Positions 1-6,165 are shown, numbered from the stretch's first letter. The stretch: DNA of 7,584 nt from Minisyncoccota bacterium (GCA_028690275.1 JAQVBN010000023.1:1-7584); one strand, 5' to 3'. Notes: a model not told the origin generated them from the letters alone. Numbers and translations are program-made.

Positions 1-2
1 TT

Positions 3-686
3 AAAAAGTATTTTGATGAAGCTCTTGATAAAGGGAACGAAGTTATTTGTATAACTATTAGTTCTAAAATATCAGGAACATATAATACGGCTTTGCAAAC
101 AAAGCAGTTTTTTGACCAAGAAAAACAAAAGAGGATTCATGTAATAGATTCTAATAGTATTGATGCTGCGGAAACTCTTTTGGCAATTAAAGCTGTTGAA
201 ATAGCTAAAGAAGAAAATAACATAGATACAGTGATTGATAAAGTTACCTCGTATGTTAACGAAACTTATTTCTATGGGATGACTGAAAACCCAGACCAAA
301 TGGAAGTTGGTGGAAGAATTAGTCATGTTTTAGCCAAAGTTTTATCTGAAATGCAAAAGATCGGAATGAGACCAATTCTTCACATGAAGGATGGGGTAGT
401 AAAAGCTGCAAATTTAAAAATGAATGCAAAGAATATATCAGAAGCTTTGTTTAAACAATTTGAAAAGATAAACAAAAAATCATTATCGGAAGGTTCTGTC
501 TTTAGAATTGCAATTAGTCATGCTGATAATATTTCTGAAGCAGAAAAATTAAAAGCTCTTTTTGAAGAAAAATACAAAGATCAAGTTAAAATTGATTTAA
601 TAACCATGACGGGAGTTTTTATTGGATCTCATGTTGGTCCAGGAACTTTAATGTGTGGAATTTTAAAAGAATCAAATGAACAATAA
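3..686 (+). CDS. DegV family (FakB-like) fatty-acid-binding protein, 5' partial
   Basis: The reading frame is open from the left edge, so the true start lies outside the window. A TTG at position 93 is an internal Leu codon, because typical DegV sequence continues upstream of it. The fragment of 227 residues begins shortly before the DegV signature SSKISGTY (bases 60-83) and ends with the family's C-terminal motif around GSHVGPGT (bases 625-650). Full members are about 280 residues, so roughly 50 N-terminal residues are missing. Proteins of this family bind a fatty acid between two domains; the FakB members present it to the kinase FakA for phosphorylation. No FakA is in view. For an organism with little lipid synthesis, a role in scavenging host or environmental fatty acids is an inference. 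The last 11 bases overlap the next gene, which suggests co-transcription and translational coupling. Confidence 0.93.
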   Translation, partial: KKYFDEALDKGNEVICITISSKISGTYNTALQTKQFFDQEKQKRIHVIDSNSIDAAETLLAIKAVEIAKEENNIDTVIDKVTSYVNETYFYGMTENPDQMEVGGRISHVLAKVLSEMQKIGMRPILHMKDGVVKAANLKMNAKNISEALFKQFEKINKKSLSEGSVFRIAISHADNISEAEKLKALFEEKYKDQVKIDLITMTGVFIGSHVGPGTLMCGILKESNEQ

Positions 687-1002
687 ATATAGATATCATC
701 ATATAGGTATTCCAACAAAGAACCCTATCAATGGCGAAAAGTATTTGCCGGAATATAAGATATATCATTATGGTTATGAAGATAGTGAATTTGGAATTGA
801 ATGGATGAGGTATGAAGATGGTTGTGATATGCCAGAAATAGTAAAAACACTTCCTCATATAGCGTTTGAAGTAGATGATTTGTATGAAGCGATAAAAGGA
901 AAGAAGGTTATTATCGAACCTAATAGTCCTTCAGAGGGTAATCTGGTTGCCTTTATAGAAGAGGATGGTGCTCCGATAGAATTGATACAGATTAAAAAGT
1001 AG
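676..1002 (+). CDS. small VOC-superfamily (glyoxalase/bleomycin-resistance fold) protein
   Basis: This 108-residue protein looks like a single vicinal-oxygen-chelate domain. It opens with YHHIGIPT (residues 7-14), has PHIAFEVDDL in the middle (60-69) and ends with GAPIELIQ (98-105), the usual beta-strand ends of a VOC module. H9, H61 and E102 are placed as metal ligands are in this fold, so a metal-dependent enzyme is plausible. A single module normally pairs as a homodimer. The substrate cannot be told: lyase, isomerase, dioxygenase and antibiotic-sequestering members share the fold. The start overlaps the DegV stop by 11 bases and no Shine-Dalgarno sequence precedes it, so translation probably depends on the upstream gene. 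A hairpin terminator follows about 40 bases after the stop. Confidence 0.85.
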   Translation: MNNKYRYHHIGIPTKNPINGEKYLPEYKIYHYGYEDSEFGIEWMRYEDGCDMPEIVKTLPHIAFEVDDLYEAIKGKKVIIEPNSPSEGNLVAFIEEDGAPIELIQIKK

Positions 1003-1042
1003 TTTATTTTTTTGGGCACTATAATTTAATTGAGAAAATTTT

Positions 1043-1071
1043 AAAAAAGATCGACGGTGTCGTCTTTTTTT
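1043..1071 (+). terminator. intrinsic terminator after the DegV-VOC unit
   Basis: Six A and GA (1043-1050) pair with TC and six T (1063-1070). Inside, CGAC (1052-1055) pairs with GTCG (1059-1062) around a 3-base loop, with T1051 bulged. An alternative register pairs GACG with CGTC. The A-run before and T-run after the stem could stop transcription from either side, although all genes here read rightward. Confidence 0.8.
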
Positions 1072-1092
1072 ATAGATTTTTCTTCAATTTTA

Positions 1093-1107
1093 TGAAATAA
1101 TATAAGT
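1093..1107 (+). promoter_or_regulatory. extended -10 promoter giving a leaderless Ppx/GppA mRNA
   Basis: TG (1093-1094), one base, then AATAAT (1096-1101; 5 of 6 to TATAAT), followed by exactly 6 bases and the ATG at 1108. This spacing puts the transcription start on the A of the ATG. The matching -35 position (TAGATT, 1073-1078, 17-base spacer) is weak, as is usual for extended -10 promoters. The same geometry occurs before the genes at 6166 and 7456. Confidence 0.6.
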
Positions 1108-2010
1108 ATGAACAATAAACTTTTTTCTGTTGTTGATCTTGGAAGTTTAAAGGCTAAATTAACGGTATTTGATACTCAAACTTTAGATGTTATTTCTCAA
1201 AGAAGTTATCTAACACTGCTTGGAAAGAAATTAACAGAAGGGGGAAGTTTTGTTGAAGAGGCTTTGGAGCGATTAGACGAAGTTCTTTTTCTCATTAAAG
1301 AAGAATTAGAAAAATTGAATTGTTCGAACATTAAGTTTATTGCAACGGAAAGTTTAAGAATCGCTAAAAATAGAGAAGACGTTTATCGTATTATTGAAAA
1401 GTATTTTCCTGACCACAATACAACTATTTTAGATCAAGAAATTGAAGGTGAAATGTTTTTTAAGGTAATTGCTCAATGTTTCGAAGGTGAACCAATCGCA
1501 GCTATGGATGTGGGTGGAGGTTCCGTTCAAGTATTAAATGGTGTTTTTAAAGATAATCAATGCCTGATTGATAATAAGTTTTTATACAAAACAGGAACAT
1601 ATACTTTGCAGCAAAAATATTCTCCTGATAGTTCTATTATTAGTCAAGATTTTGACAAGGCCTTGGATTTGATAAAAAAAGATTTTAATACATTAAACAT
1701 TAATAATGATATTTTAATTTTTGGTTCTACTTGCATGCAGGATTTTTTAAATGAATCAGGCATATCTTTATATGACGACAAGCCAATTAAAAAACATCCT
1801 ACTTATACAACTATTAAGGATTTGAAAGATTTTTTGAGCAAGGTTCGTCAGGTTCCTCCAGACAGTCGTCATCATTTTTACCCTAGTGGGGATCATTTTA
1901 TTTATGGTGTAGATTATCTTTTAATTAATGTAATTGAAGCGGCCGAAAGAATGAACGCAAAATATATTTATCCTAGCAATATGAATAGTTCATATGGATT
2001 TATTGAATAG
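1108..2010 (+). CDS. Ppx/GppA-family phosphatase, short single-unit form
   Basis: This 300-residue protein has the ordered motifs of the Ppx/GppA branch of the ASKHA (actin-like ATPase) fold: VVDLGS (8-13) for phosphate loop 1, ATESLRIAKN (79-88), QEIEGE (110-115) where the catalytic Glu (likely E113) sits, and DVGGGSVQV (134-142) for phosphate loop 2. The family hydrolyses terminal phosphates of polyphosphate and/or pppGpp. Its length fits the short form with no C-terminal HD-like region. It is odd in that the usual GSNS of loop 1 reads GSLK, and the usual GGGSTE of loop 2 reads GGGSVQ, so two phosphate-contacting positions are changed. Activity or substrate may therefore differ. The start has no Shine-Dalgarno sequence and sits at the predicted transcription start. 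The stop is 2 bases before the kinase-acetyltransferase gene, so the two form one unit. Confidence 0.85.
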   Translation: MNNKLFSVVDLGSLKAKLTVFDTQTLDVISQRSYLTLLGKKLTEGGSFVEEALERLDEVLFLIKEELEKLNCSNIKFIATESLRIAKNREDVYRIIEKYFPDHNTTILDQEIEGEMFFKVIAQCFEGEPIAAMDVGGGSVQVLNGVFKDNQCLIDNKFLYKTGTYTLQQKYSPDSSIISQDFDKALDLIKKDFNTLNINNDILIFGSTCMQDFLNESGISLYDDKPIKKHPTYTTIKDLKDFLSKVRQVPPDSRHHFYPSGDHFIYGVDYLLINVIEAAERMNAKYIYPSNMNSSYGFIE

Positions 2011-2012
2011 TT

Positions 2013-3596
2013 ATGTCAATTAATTTAAACCAAACCTATCATAGCGATAGAAATAATGAATACCTAAAAGATTTAAAAGATTGTATAGAAAACAATTACA
2101 ATGTTTCTGTTATTAGTATAGAAAAAGCCAAAAGAGGATATATGGCAGAAACTTATTTAATTTTAACTAAAAACAAAAAATTATTTGCAAAAATAGTTTC
2201 TTTAAAATCTCATAAAAATATTTATAAGAATAGTTTCAAGGTGGTTGAATTTTTAAATAAAAATGGTGTAGATTTTATTCTTAAAAATATAAAAACAAAG
2301 AATAATAAACTAACCTGTGATTTTAAAAATAATGTTTTGGGTTTGTTTGAATTTATAGAAGGAGAACATAGTGAAAATTATTCTTTAAACTTATTGTTTG
2401 AAAAATATTCTTTCATATATCAAGTTTCGACTAATGGTTTAGACATTAAAAGAGAGAATTTTGGAAGTAGTATCTTAATAGATTTTAAGATCAATCTTTT
2501 TAAGATAAGAAAAAATAAAAAAATTATTAATTTTCTAAAATCTAAAAAAGAGATAATTAAATCATACGAAGAAAGGTTGAAAAAAATCGGAAAAGAGTGT
2601 CGCAAAGATTTAAATGATTTTTATCTTACTCATGGAGACGCACAAGGAAATATAATGGTTTTAGAAAATAATATAAAGATAGTTGATTGGGATACTCCAC
2701 TTCTTTCTCCGATTGAGCGAGACGCTTGGATTTTCTTAGATAATGAGAAGACGTTAGGAGAGTTTAGTCAGATTTTAGATAAAAATAATATCAAATATAA
2801 ATTTAAGAAAGAAAGATTGTATTACTATTGTTATTTTTATTTTTTCTATTATCTTAATCAAAATATCGAAATAATTTTAAATCTTAAAAATGAGGAAAAG
2901 ATTAATGAAGTATTTGAGGGTACGAAAGATTTATTTTCGAACTCCAATTGGTTGCAAAAAAGAATATTAGTTATTAATAAAGATTTGGAAAAAGATATTC
3001 CGGATTATAATATATTTATGATTTGTCATAAATTAAACAAAGACGCTTTTCGAGAAGATTTACCTAAAGGATATTCTATTAGAAATTGTCGTAAGGATGA
3101 ATTTGATGTTTGGAAAAAATTTCCTTTTGATAATGAAATTGAAGCGAAAGAATACAATGGTTTTATGGAAGATTATTTTGGCAAGCACTACAAAGACCAG
3201 GAAGAATTATTTTTTAGCCGATGTAAATTTATATGTAATGAAAAAGACGATCCAGTGAGTACGGGTTTTATTTGGAAACATTATAATAAATACACAACAG
3301 TTAATTGGATTAAAACTTTGAAGAAAGAAGAGGGAAAAGGTCTGGGAAGAGTTTTGCTAACAAGTATATTAAAAAGTGTTAAGGAGGAAGACTATCCGAT
3401 ATTTTTACATACACAACCTGGAAGTTTTAAGGCAATAAAGCTTTACTCTGATTTTGGATTTAAATTGATTAAATCTCCTAAAATTATTGATAAAAGAGAG
3501 AATGATCCTAATCAGTATTTGCCAATATTAAAAGAATTTATGTTTAGAAAAGATTATAATAATTTAAAGTTTTATGACTATAAAAATAAGAAATAG
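2013..3596 (+). CDS. bifunctional APH/choline-kinase-type phosphotransferase fused to GNAT acetyltransferase
   Basis: This 527-residue protein has two enzyme domains. Residues about 15-310 form a phosphotransferase of the aminoglycoside/choline kinase fold: a likely ATP lysine K60 in LFAKIV, the catalytic loop HGDAQGN (H207-N213, base D209) and a metal-binding DWD (D225-D227) followed by PIERDAW. Residues about 345-525 form a GNAT N-acetyltransferase: it starts near GYSIRN (353-358), has the acetyl-CoA pyrophosphate loop GKGLGR (441-446), then HTQPGS and KAIKLYSDFGF near the end. The GNAT part recalls stand-alone acetyltransferases of Firmicutes (from memory). The substrate is unknown: small amines, sugars, antibiotics or a protein are possible. 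Domain order is kinase first, the reverse of AAC(6')-APH(2''). Hand-counted G+C is about 19% over 2161-2580 but about 30% over 3181-3540. It lies 2 bases after the Ppx/GppA gene with no Shine-Dalgarno sequence, so coupled translation is likely. Confidence 0.85.
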   Translation: MSINLNQTYHSDRNNEYLKDLKDCIENNYNVSVISIEKAKRGYMAETYLILTKNKKLFAKIVSLKSHKNIYKNSFKVVEFLNKNGVDFILKNIKTKNNKLTCDFKNNVLGLFEFIEGEHSENYSLNLLFEKYSFIYQVSTNGLDIKRENFGSSILIDFKINLFKIRKNKKIINFLKSKKEIIKSYEERLKKIGKECRKDLNDFYLTHGDAQGNIMVLENNIKIVDWDTPLLSPIERDAWIFLDNEKTLGEFSQILDKNNIKYKFKKERLYYYCYFYFFYYLNQNIEIILNLKNEEKINEVFEGTKDLFSNSNWLQKRILVINKDLEKDIPDYNIFMICHKLNKDAFREDLPKGYSIRNCRKDEFDVWKKFPFDNEIEAKEYNGFMEDYFGKHYKDQEELFFSRCKFICNEKDDPVSTGFIWKHYNKYTTVNWIKTLKKEEGKGLGRVLLTSILKSVKEEDYPIFLHTQPGSFKAIKLYSDFGFKLIKSPKIIDKRENDPNQYLPILKEFMFRKDYNNLKFYDYKNKK

Positions 3597-3618
3597 GCTT
3601 CTTTCATTTTTTTATTTA

Positions 3619-3633
3619 TGGTATAATTTAAGT
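3619..3633 (+). promoter_or_regulatory. extended -10 promoter of the membrane-protein unit
   Basis: TG (3619-3620), one base, and a perfect TATAAT (3622-3627). Six bases later the predicted transcription start falls at 3634, giving a 22-base leader before the ATG at 3656. That leader is A/T only apart from one C and contains no Shine-Dalgarno sequence. The -35 region (about 3599-3604, TTCTTT) is poor. Confidence 0.65.
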
Positions 3634-3655
3634 ATTAAAATAAATTATTAAAACT

Positions 3656-3820
3656 ATGGAGAAACAAACAAATATCGTTTATGCTCTTGGAGTAATTGGT
3701 TCAGCAATTTACTTCATTAGCACAGCAACAACATTTTGGATCGGAGTCCTCGGAGTTTTAAAAGCCTTGGTTTGGCCAGCTTTTATGGCTTATTATTTCT
3801 TTCAATTTTTAGTTAAATAA
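3656..3820 (+). CDS. 54-residue two-helix membrane protein, function unknown
   Basis: A short open frame starts at ATG 3656 and ends at TAA 3818-3820. The protein begins with a polar MEKQTN. Two hydrophobic stretches follow, about residues 7-22 and 26-52, the second containing FWIGVLG and KALVWPAF, and the C-terminus is K54. The FW-GVLG-KALVWPAF pattern recalls small hypothetical proteins of Patescibacteria (recollection only). Support for its being real: a perfect extended -10 promoter 22 bases upstream, a next gene starting 5 bases after the stop, and a base composition (about 35% G+C) and codon pattern that look coding. It is first in a run of membrane-protein genes. It may be a subunit or regulator of a membrane complex, but nothing in the sequence gives a biochemical role. 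Confidence 0.75.
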   Translation: MEKQTNIVYALGVIGSAIYFISTATTFWIGVLGVLKALVWPAFMAYYFFQFLVK

Positions 3821-3825
3821 AAAAT

Positions 3826-4605
3826 ATGAAACAAAATTTATTTATTAAAATAGGAGCCCTAGTTTCTTTCATTGGGGTGATCATTGTTAACTCTTTAGCA
3901 AATTCTTTGCCAATTAATGGAATAAATACTGGTGCTGTTTCTAATTTGTATCCTAATCTTTTTGTTCCAGCCGCATTTACTTTTTCTATTTGGGGTTTGA
4001 TTTATTTCTTACTATCTTTATATACATTATATCAAATCGGTTTTTTCCAAAAGAAGAAAGAACCAGTAAATGAGGTGTTAATAAAAAGAGTAGGAATTTA
4101 TTTTATTATTACTTCAATAGCAAACATGGCTTGGATTTTTTTCTGGCATTATAGTTTATTGTGGTTATCATTAATTGCCATGTTTGTAATTTTATTCGGA
4201 TTGATTAAAATTGCTAATATAATTAAAGAAGAGAAGTTATCAAGGAAAGAAAAGTTTTTCATCTCTTTGCCGTTTAATGTTTATTTTGGCTGGATTACTG
4301 TTGCAACAATTGCTAACATAGCAGCGTTCTTGGTAAGTATTAATTGGAACGGTTTTGGAATTTCTGAAATTGTTTGGACAATTATAGTTCTTTTCGTCGG
4401 AACTTTAATTTGTATTTTTAGAATGTTTAAAGAGAGAGATATTGTTTATGGTTTAGTATTTCTTTGGGCTTACTTTGGAATTTTAATTAAACATTTGTCT
4501 ATTGATGGATTCTATGGACAATATCCAGATATTATTATGGCGGTAACTTTCTGTATGTTAGCCTTTTTAGGATCTTTATTTTTACTTAGAAAAGCAAAGT
4601 TTTAA
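3826..4605 (+). CDS. TspO/MBR-related tryptophan-rich sensory protein, integral membrane
   Basis: This 259-residue protein is strongly hydrophobic with seven or eight likely membrane helices (about 8-26, 48-70, 88-108, 110-130, 146-168, 180-200, 206-222, 233-255). The stretch PAAFTFSIWGLIY (48-60) and the later PFNVYFGWITVATIANIAAF are signatures of the long (about 250-270 residue) tryptophan-rich sensory proteins, distant relatives of TspO/MBR. Classical TspO is about 160 residues with five helices and binds porphyrins and cholesterol. The ligand of the long form is not established to my knowledge, so a sensing or stress role is inference from the family name. The gene sits 5 bases after the 54-residue protein and 4 bases before the next membrane gene, so it belongs to one transcript. 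There is no Shine-Dalgarno sequence. Confidence 0.88.
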   Translation: MKQNLFIKIGALVSFIGVIIVNSLANSLPINGINTGAVSNLYPNLFVPAAFTFSIWGLIYFLLSLYTLYQIGFFQKKKEPVNEVLIKRVGIYFIITSIANMAWIFFWHYSLLWLSLIAMFVILFGLIKIANIIKEEKLSRKEKFFISLPFNVYFGWITVATIANIAAFLVSINWNGFGISEIVWTIIVLFVGTLICIFRMFKERDIVYGLVFLWAYFGILIKHLSIDGFYGQYPDIIMAVTFCMLAFLGSLFLLRKAKF

Positions 4606-4609
4606 TCAT

Positions 4610-4945
4610 ATGTTTAAAAAAATAATTATTTGGAGCCCTAGAATTTTAGCAATTGCTTTTATCTTATTCTTATCTCTATTTGCTTTAGATGTGTTTAATG
4701 AATATGAGGGGTGGTTTATTGTGGTTCCCTTATTAATTCATTTATTGCCAGCTTTAATATTGCTTTCTTTGACAATAGTTGCTTTTAGATTTGATTTGAT
4801 TGGAATGCTTGGATTTATTAGCTTCTCCATTTTTTATATATTGTTAGTTGGTTTTAGTCAGATATTTATGATAATCCTTGCTCCTGCGGTTATAATCAGC
4901 TTATTATTTTTATTAAGTTGGTTTTATAAGAAGAAACGAGGTTGA
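4610..4945 (+). CDS. four-helix membrane protein, DUF7670-like
   Basis: The 111-residue protein has four hydrophobic segments (about 7-27, 36-60, 62-82, 86-106) and a basic tail KKKRG. The N-terminal WSPRILAI...SLFALDVF and the following HLLPAL match, from memory, a widespread family of small membrane proteins of unknown function (DUF7670). The exact family number is recollection and should be confirmed. It starts 4 bases after the TspO-like gene and is probably translated from the same message. It uses TGA as its stop, the only TGA stop in the window, and that TGA lies inside the predicted -35 box of the next gene. No catalytic residues are evident; a structural or accessory role in the membrane is possible. 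Confidence 0.75.
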   Translation: MFKKIIIWSPRILAIAFILFLSLFALDVFNEYEGWFIVVPLLIHLLPALILLSLTIVAFRFDLIGMLGFISFSIFYILLVGFSQIFMIILAPAVIISLLFLLSWFYKKKRG

Positions 4946-4970
4946 CTACTTTCAAATAAGAAGTTAATAT
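4942..4970 (+). promoter_or_regulatory. sigma70-type promoter for the PspC-ATP-grasp unit
   Basis: TTGACT (4942-4947; 5 of 6 to the -35 consensus), a 17-base spacer, then TAATAT (4965-4970; 4 of 6 to the -10). The predicted start near 4977 leaves a leader of about 23 bases carrying a Shine-Dalgarno sequence. The -35 overlaps the stop codon of the preceding gene. Unlike the other promoters here it is not an extended -10 type. Confidence 0.6.
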
Positions 4971-4984
4971 TTACTAATTAATTT

Positions 4985-4990
4985 AAGGTG
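4985..4990 (+). promoter_or_regulatory. Shine-Dalgarno sequence that fixes the PspC start
   Basis: AAGGTG lies 9 bases before ATG 5000. The GTG within it (4988) is also in frame and would add four residues, but it would use up the ribosome-binding site. The ATG start also matches the usual start of PspC domains. It is the only convincing Shine-Dalgarno sequence in the window. Confidence 0.75.
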
Positions 4991-4999
4991 ATTTTAAAT

Positions 5000-5194
5000 A
5001 TGAAAAATTTATACAAAAGTAAAACAAACAAAATACTTTCCGGAGTTGTGGGAGGTTTAGGAGAATATTTCAATATAGATCCTACATTATTAAGATTAAT
5101 TTGGCTTTTAGTAGTAATGTTTACTGGTTTTTTCCCAGGGATATTAACTTATATAATTGCTTGTTTTATAATTCCTGATAAGGTAGAGAAATAA
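5000..5194 (+). CDS. PspC domain membrane protein
   Basis: The 64-residue protein is one PspC domain. LYKSKTNKILSGVVGGLGEYF (4-24) is the typical basic, glycine-rich start, IDPTLLRLIW (26-35) leads into the membrane segment (about 33-58), and IIPDK closes it. PspC proteins sit in the cytoplasmic membrane and, in enterobacteria, help to activate the phage-shock (envelope stress) response. In many bacteria they occur alone, as here, since no PspA or PspB is nearby. The ATG at 5000 is chosen over the in-frame GTG at 4988 because of the Shine-Dalgarno sequence AAGGTG. It has its own promoter but follows three membrane-protein genes, so it may be read from both. The ATP-grasp gene starts 4 bases after it. 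Confidence 0.92.
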   Translation: MKNLYKSKTNKILSGVVGGLGEYFNIDPTLLRLIWLLVVMFTGFFPGILTYIIACFIIPDKVEK

Positions 5195-5198
5195 ACTT

Positions 5199-6098
5199 AT
5201 GACTGATTCTAAAAAGAAAGTTTTGTTTTTGACAAAATATAAATATACTGATTCTGACACAATAACTTCTTCTACTATTTTGTGTGATTATATTAAAAAG
5301 CAAGGACATGAACTTTATTATGTTGATCCTAGTGAGATTAATATTATTTTAAATAAAGATAACGTCCATGTTTTTTATAAAGATATAGATATTTCTGATG
5401 TTGATATTATTATTTCAAGAAATACAAAAAATGTTGTTGAAAAAGTAGATCAAGTAATAAGGATTTTAAAGAAAAAAGGAGCTATCGTTTTCGGACACGA
5501 AGAAGGAACTCCTTTTTGTTATAGAAAATTTGAAAATCATTTTAAGTTTATTGAATATTTTCCTAAGACGGTTTATTTTACAAGAAACACTAAAGAAGAA
5601 GCTCTTAGATTATTAAAACAAGCAGAAATTGATTTTCCTTTTATTGTAAAACCAGAAGGTTCTAGTAAGGGAATCGGAGTAGCTCTTGTTGAAAATAAAA
5701 AAGACTTCGATTCTTATTTTGACGGTGAAGAAATTCAAGAATATTCAGATTTTATTATGCAAGAATATTTAGATATTTTACACGAATATAGAGTTTTTGT
5801 TTTGGGTAAAAAATCTCTTGGTGTTTGTGAAAAAATAGCTGATGGCATTGTGAAAAATTTTGCACAAGGAGGAAAGTTTGTTTATATGAGAGATCCTGAA
5901 TTAGAAGCTTTTGCAGAAAAACTTTCTTTAGAGATTAAACATCATGTTTTGGGTTTTGACATAGTTAAAACCAAAGATGGTAGATTAAAAATATTAGAAA
6001 TTAATTCTTGGCCATCATTTATAGGCTTTGAAGAAGCTTCTCATATTAATATGTCTGAGAAAATATTTAATTATTATCTCGATTGTTTAAAAAAATAA
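5199..6098 (+). CDS. RimK/glutathione-synthetase-like ATP-grasp ligase
   Basis: This 299-residue protein has a Rossmann-like pre-ATP-grasp part (about 1-100, starting KKVLFLTKYKY) followed by an ATP-grasp fold. FIVKPEGSSKGIGV contains the ATP lysine K151 and the flexible glycine loop. FIMQEYLD and EYRVFVLG follow, and LKILEINSWPSF near the end carries the metal ligands E267 and N269. Such enzymes use ATP to join a carboxylate to an amine, as in glutamate ligation, peptide or cofactor synthesis. The substrate cannot be read from sequence. RimK, glutathione synthetase and cyanophycin-like ligases share this layout. The gene lies 4 bases after the PspC gene, lacks a close Shine-Dalgarno sequence and is followed by a terminator, so it ends a two-gene (or longer) unit. 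A role in modifying an envelope protein or making a protective peptide is a guess from context. Confidence 0.85.
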   Translation: MTDSKKKVLFLTKYKYTDSDTITSSTILCDYIKKQGHELYYVDPSEINIILNKDNVHVFYKDIDISDVDIIISRNTKNVVEKVDQVIRILKKKGAIVFGHEEGTPFCYRKFENHFKFIEYFPKTVYFTRNTKEEALRLLKQAEIDFPFIVKPEGSSKGIGVALVENKKDFDSYFDGEEIQEYSDFIMQEYLDILHEYRVFVLGKKSLGVCEKIADGIVKNFAQGGKFVYMRDPELEAFAEKLSLEIKHHVLGFDIVKTKDGRLKILEINSWPSFIGFEEASHINMSEKIFNYYLDCLKK

Positions 6099-6110
6099 TA
6101 TTTTATTTTT

Positions 6111-6143
6111 AAAAAGGGTACATTATGTACCTTTTTGTTTTTT
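6111..6143 (+). terminator. intrinsic terminator after the ATP-grasp gene
   Basis: GGTACA (6117-6122) pairs with TGTACC (6126-6131) around a TTA loop. The stem extends through a G-T pair into A-run/T-run pairing and ends in a T-tract (6132-6143, interrupted by one G). The T-tract occupies the -35 region of the next promoter. Confidence 0.85.
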
Positions 6144-6150
6144 CAAAATA

Positions 6151-6165
6151 TGCTATAATTGAAAT
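6151..6165 (+). promoter_or_regulatory. extended -10 promoter giving a leaderless GerMN mRNA
   Basis: TGC followed by a perfect TATAAT (6154-6159), then exactly 6 bases and the ATG at 6166, so the transcription start should coincide with the start codon. The -35 position falls in the terminator T-tract and has no consensus match, consistent with an extended -10 promoter. Confidence 0.7.

Noticed and set aside
93..95. TTG as the start of the DegV gene
   Set aside because: The upstream in-frame residues contain the DegV signature SSKISGTY, so the gene continues to the window edge.
72..326. Minus-strand open frame of 84 codons
   Set aside because: It lies wholly within the well-supported DegV gene, has no family resemblance and is low-complexity Phe/Ile/Ser as expected from the complement of AT-rich coding DNA.
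619..858. Minus-strand open frame of 79 codons across the DegV-VOC junction
   Set aside because: It is antisense to two recognisable genes with no motif, promoter or ribosome site of its own.
2420..2605. Minus-strand open frame of 61 codons
   Set aside because: It is antisense to the kinase domain; its hydrophobic look comes from the complement of Lys/Asn-rich codons.
2013..3596. Annotation as an aminoglycoside resistance gene
   Set aside because: The folds match the broad APH and GNAT families only; no substrate-specific residues are recognisable, so a resistance call is not supported.
4943..4981. Recoding of TGA (genetic code 25) extending the DUF protein by about 12 residues
   Set aside because: No other gene in the window has an in-frame TGA although glycines are frequent, and the TGA sits at the natural end after KKKRG.
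4988..4990. GTG start for the PspC gene
   Set aside because: It lies within the Shine-Dalgarno sequence that serves ATG 5000, and the four extra residues are not typical of PspC domains.
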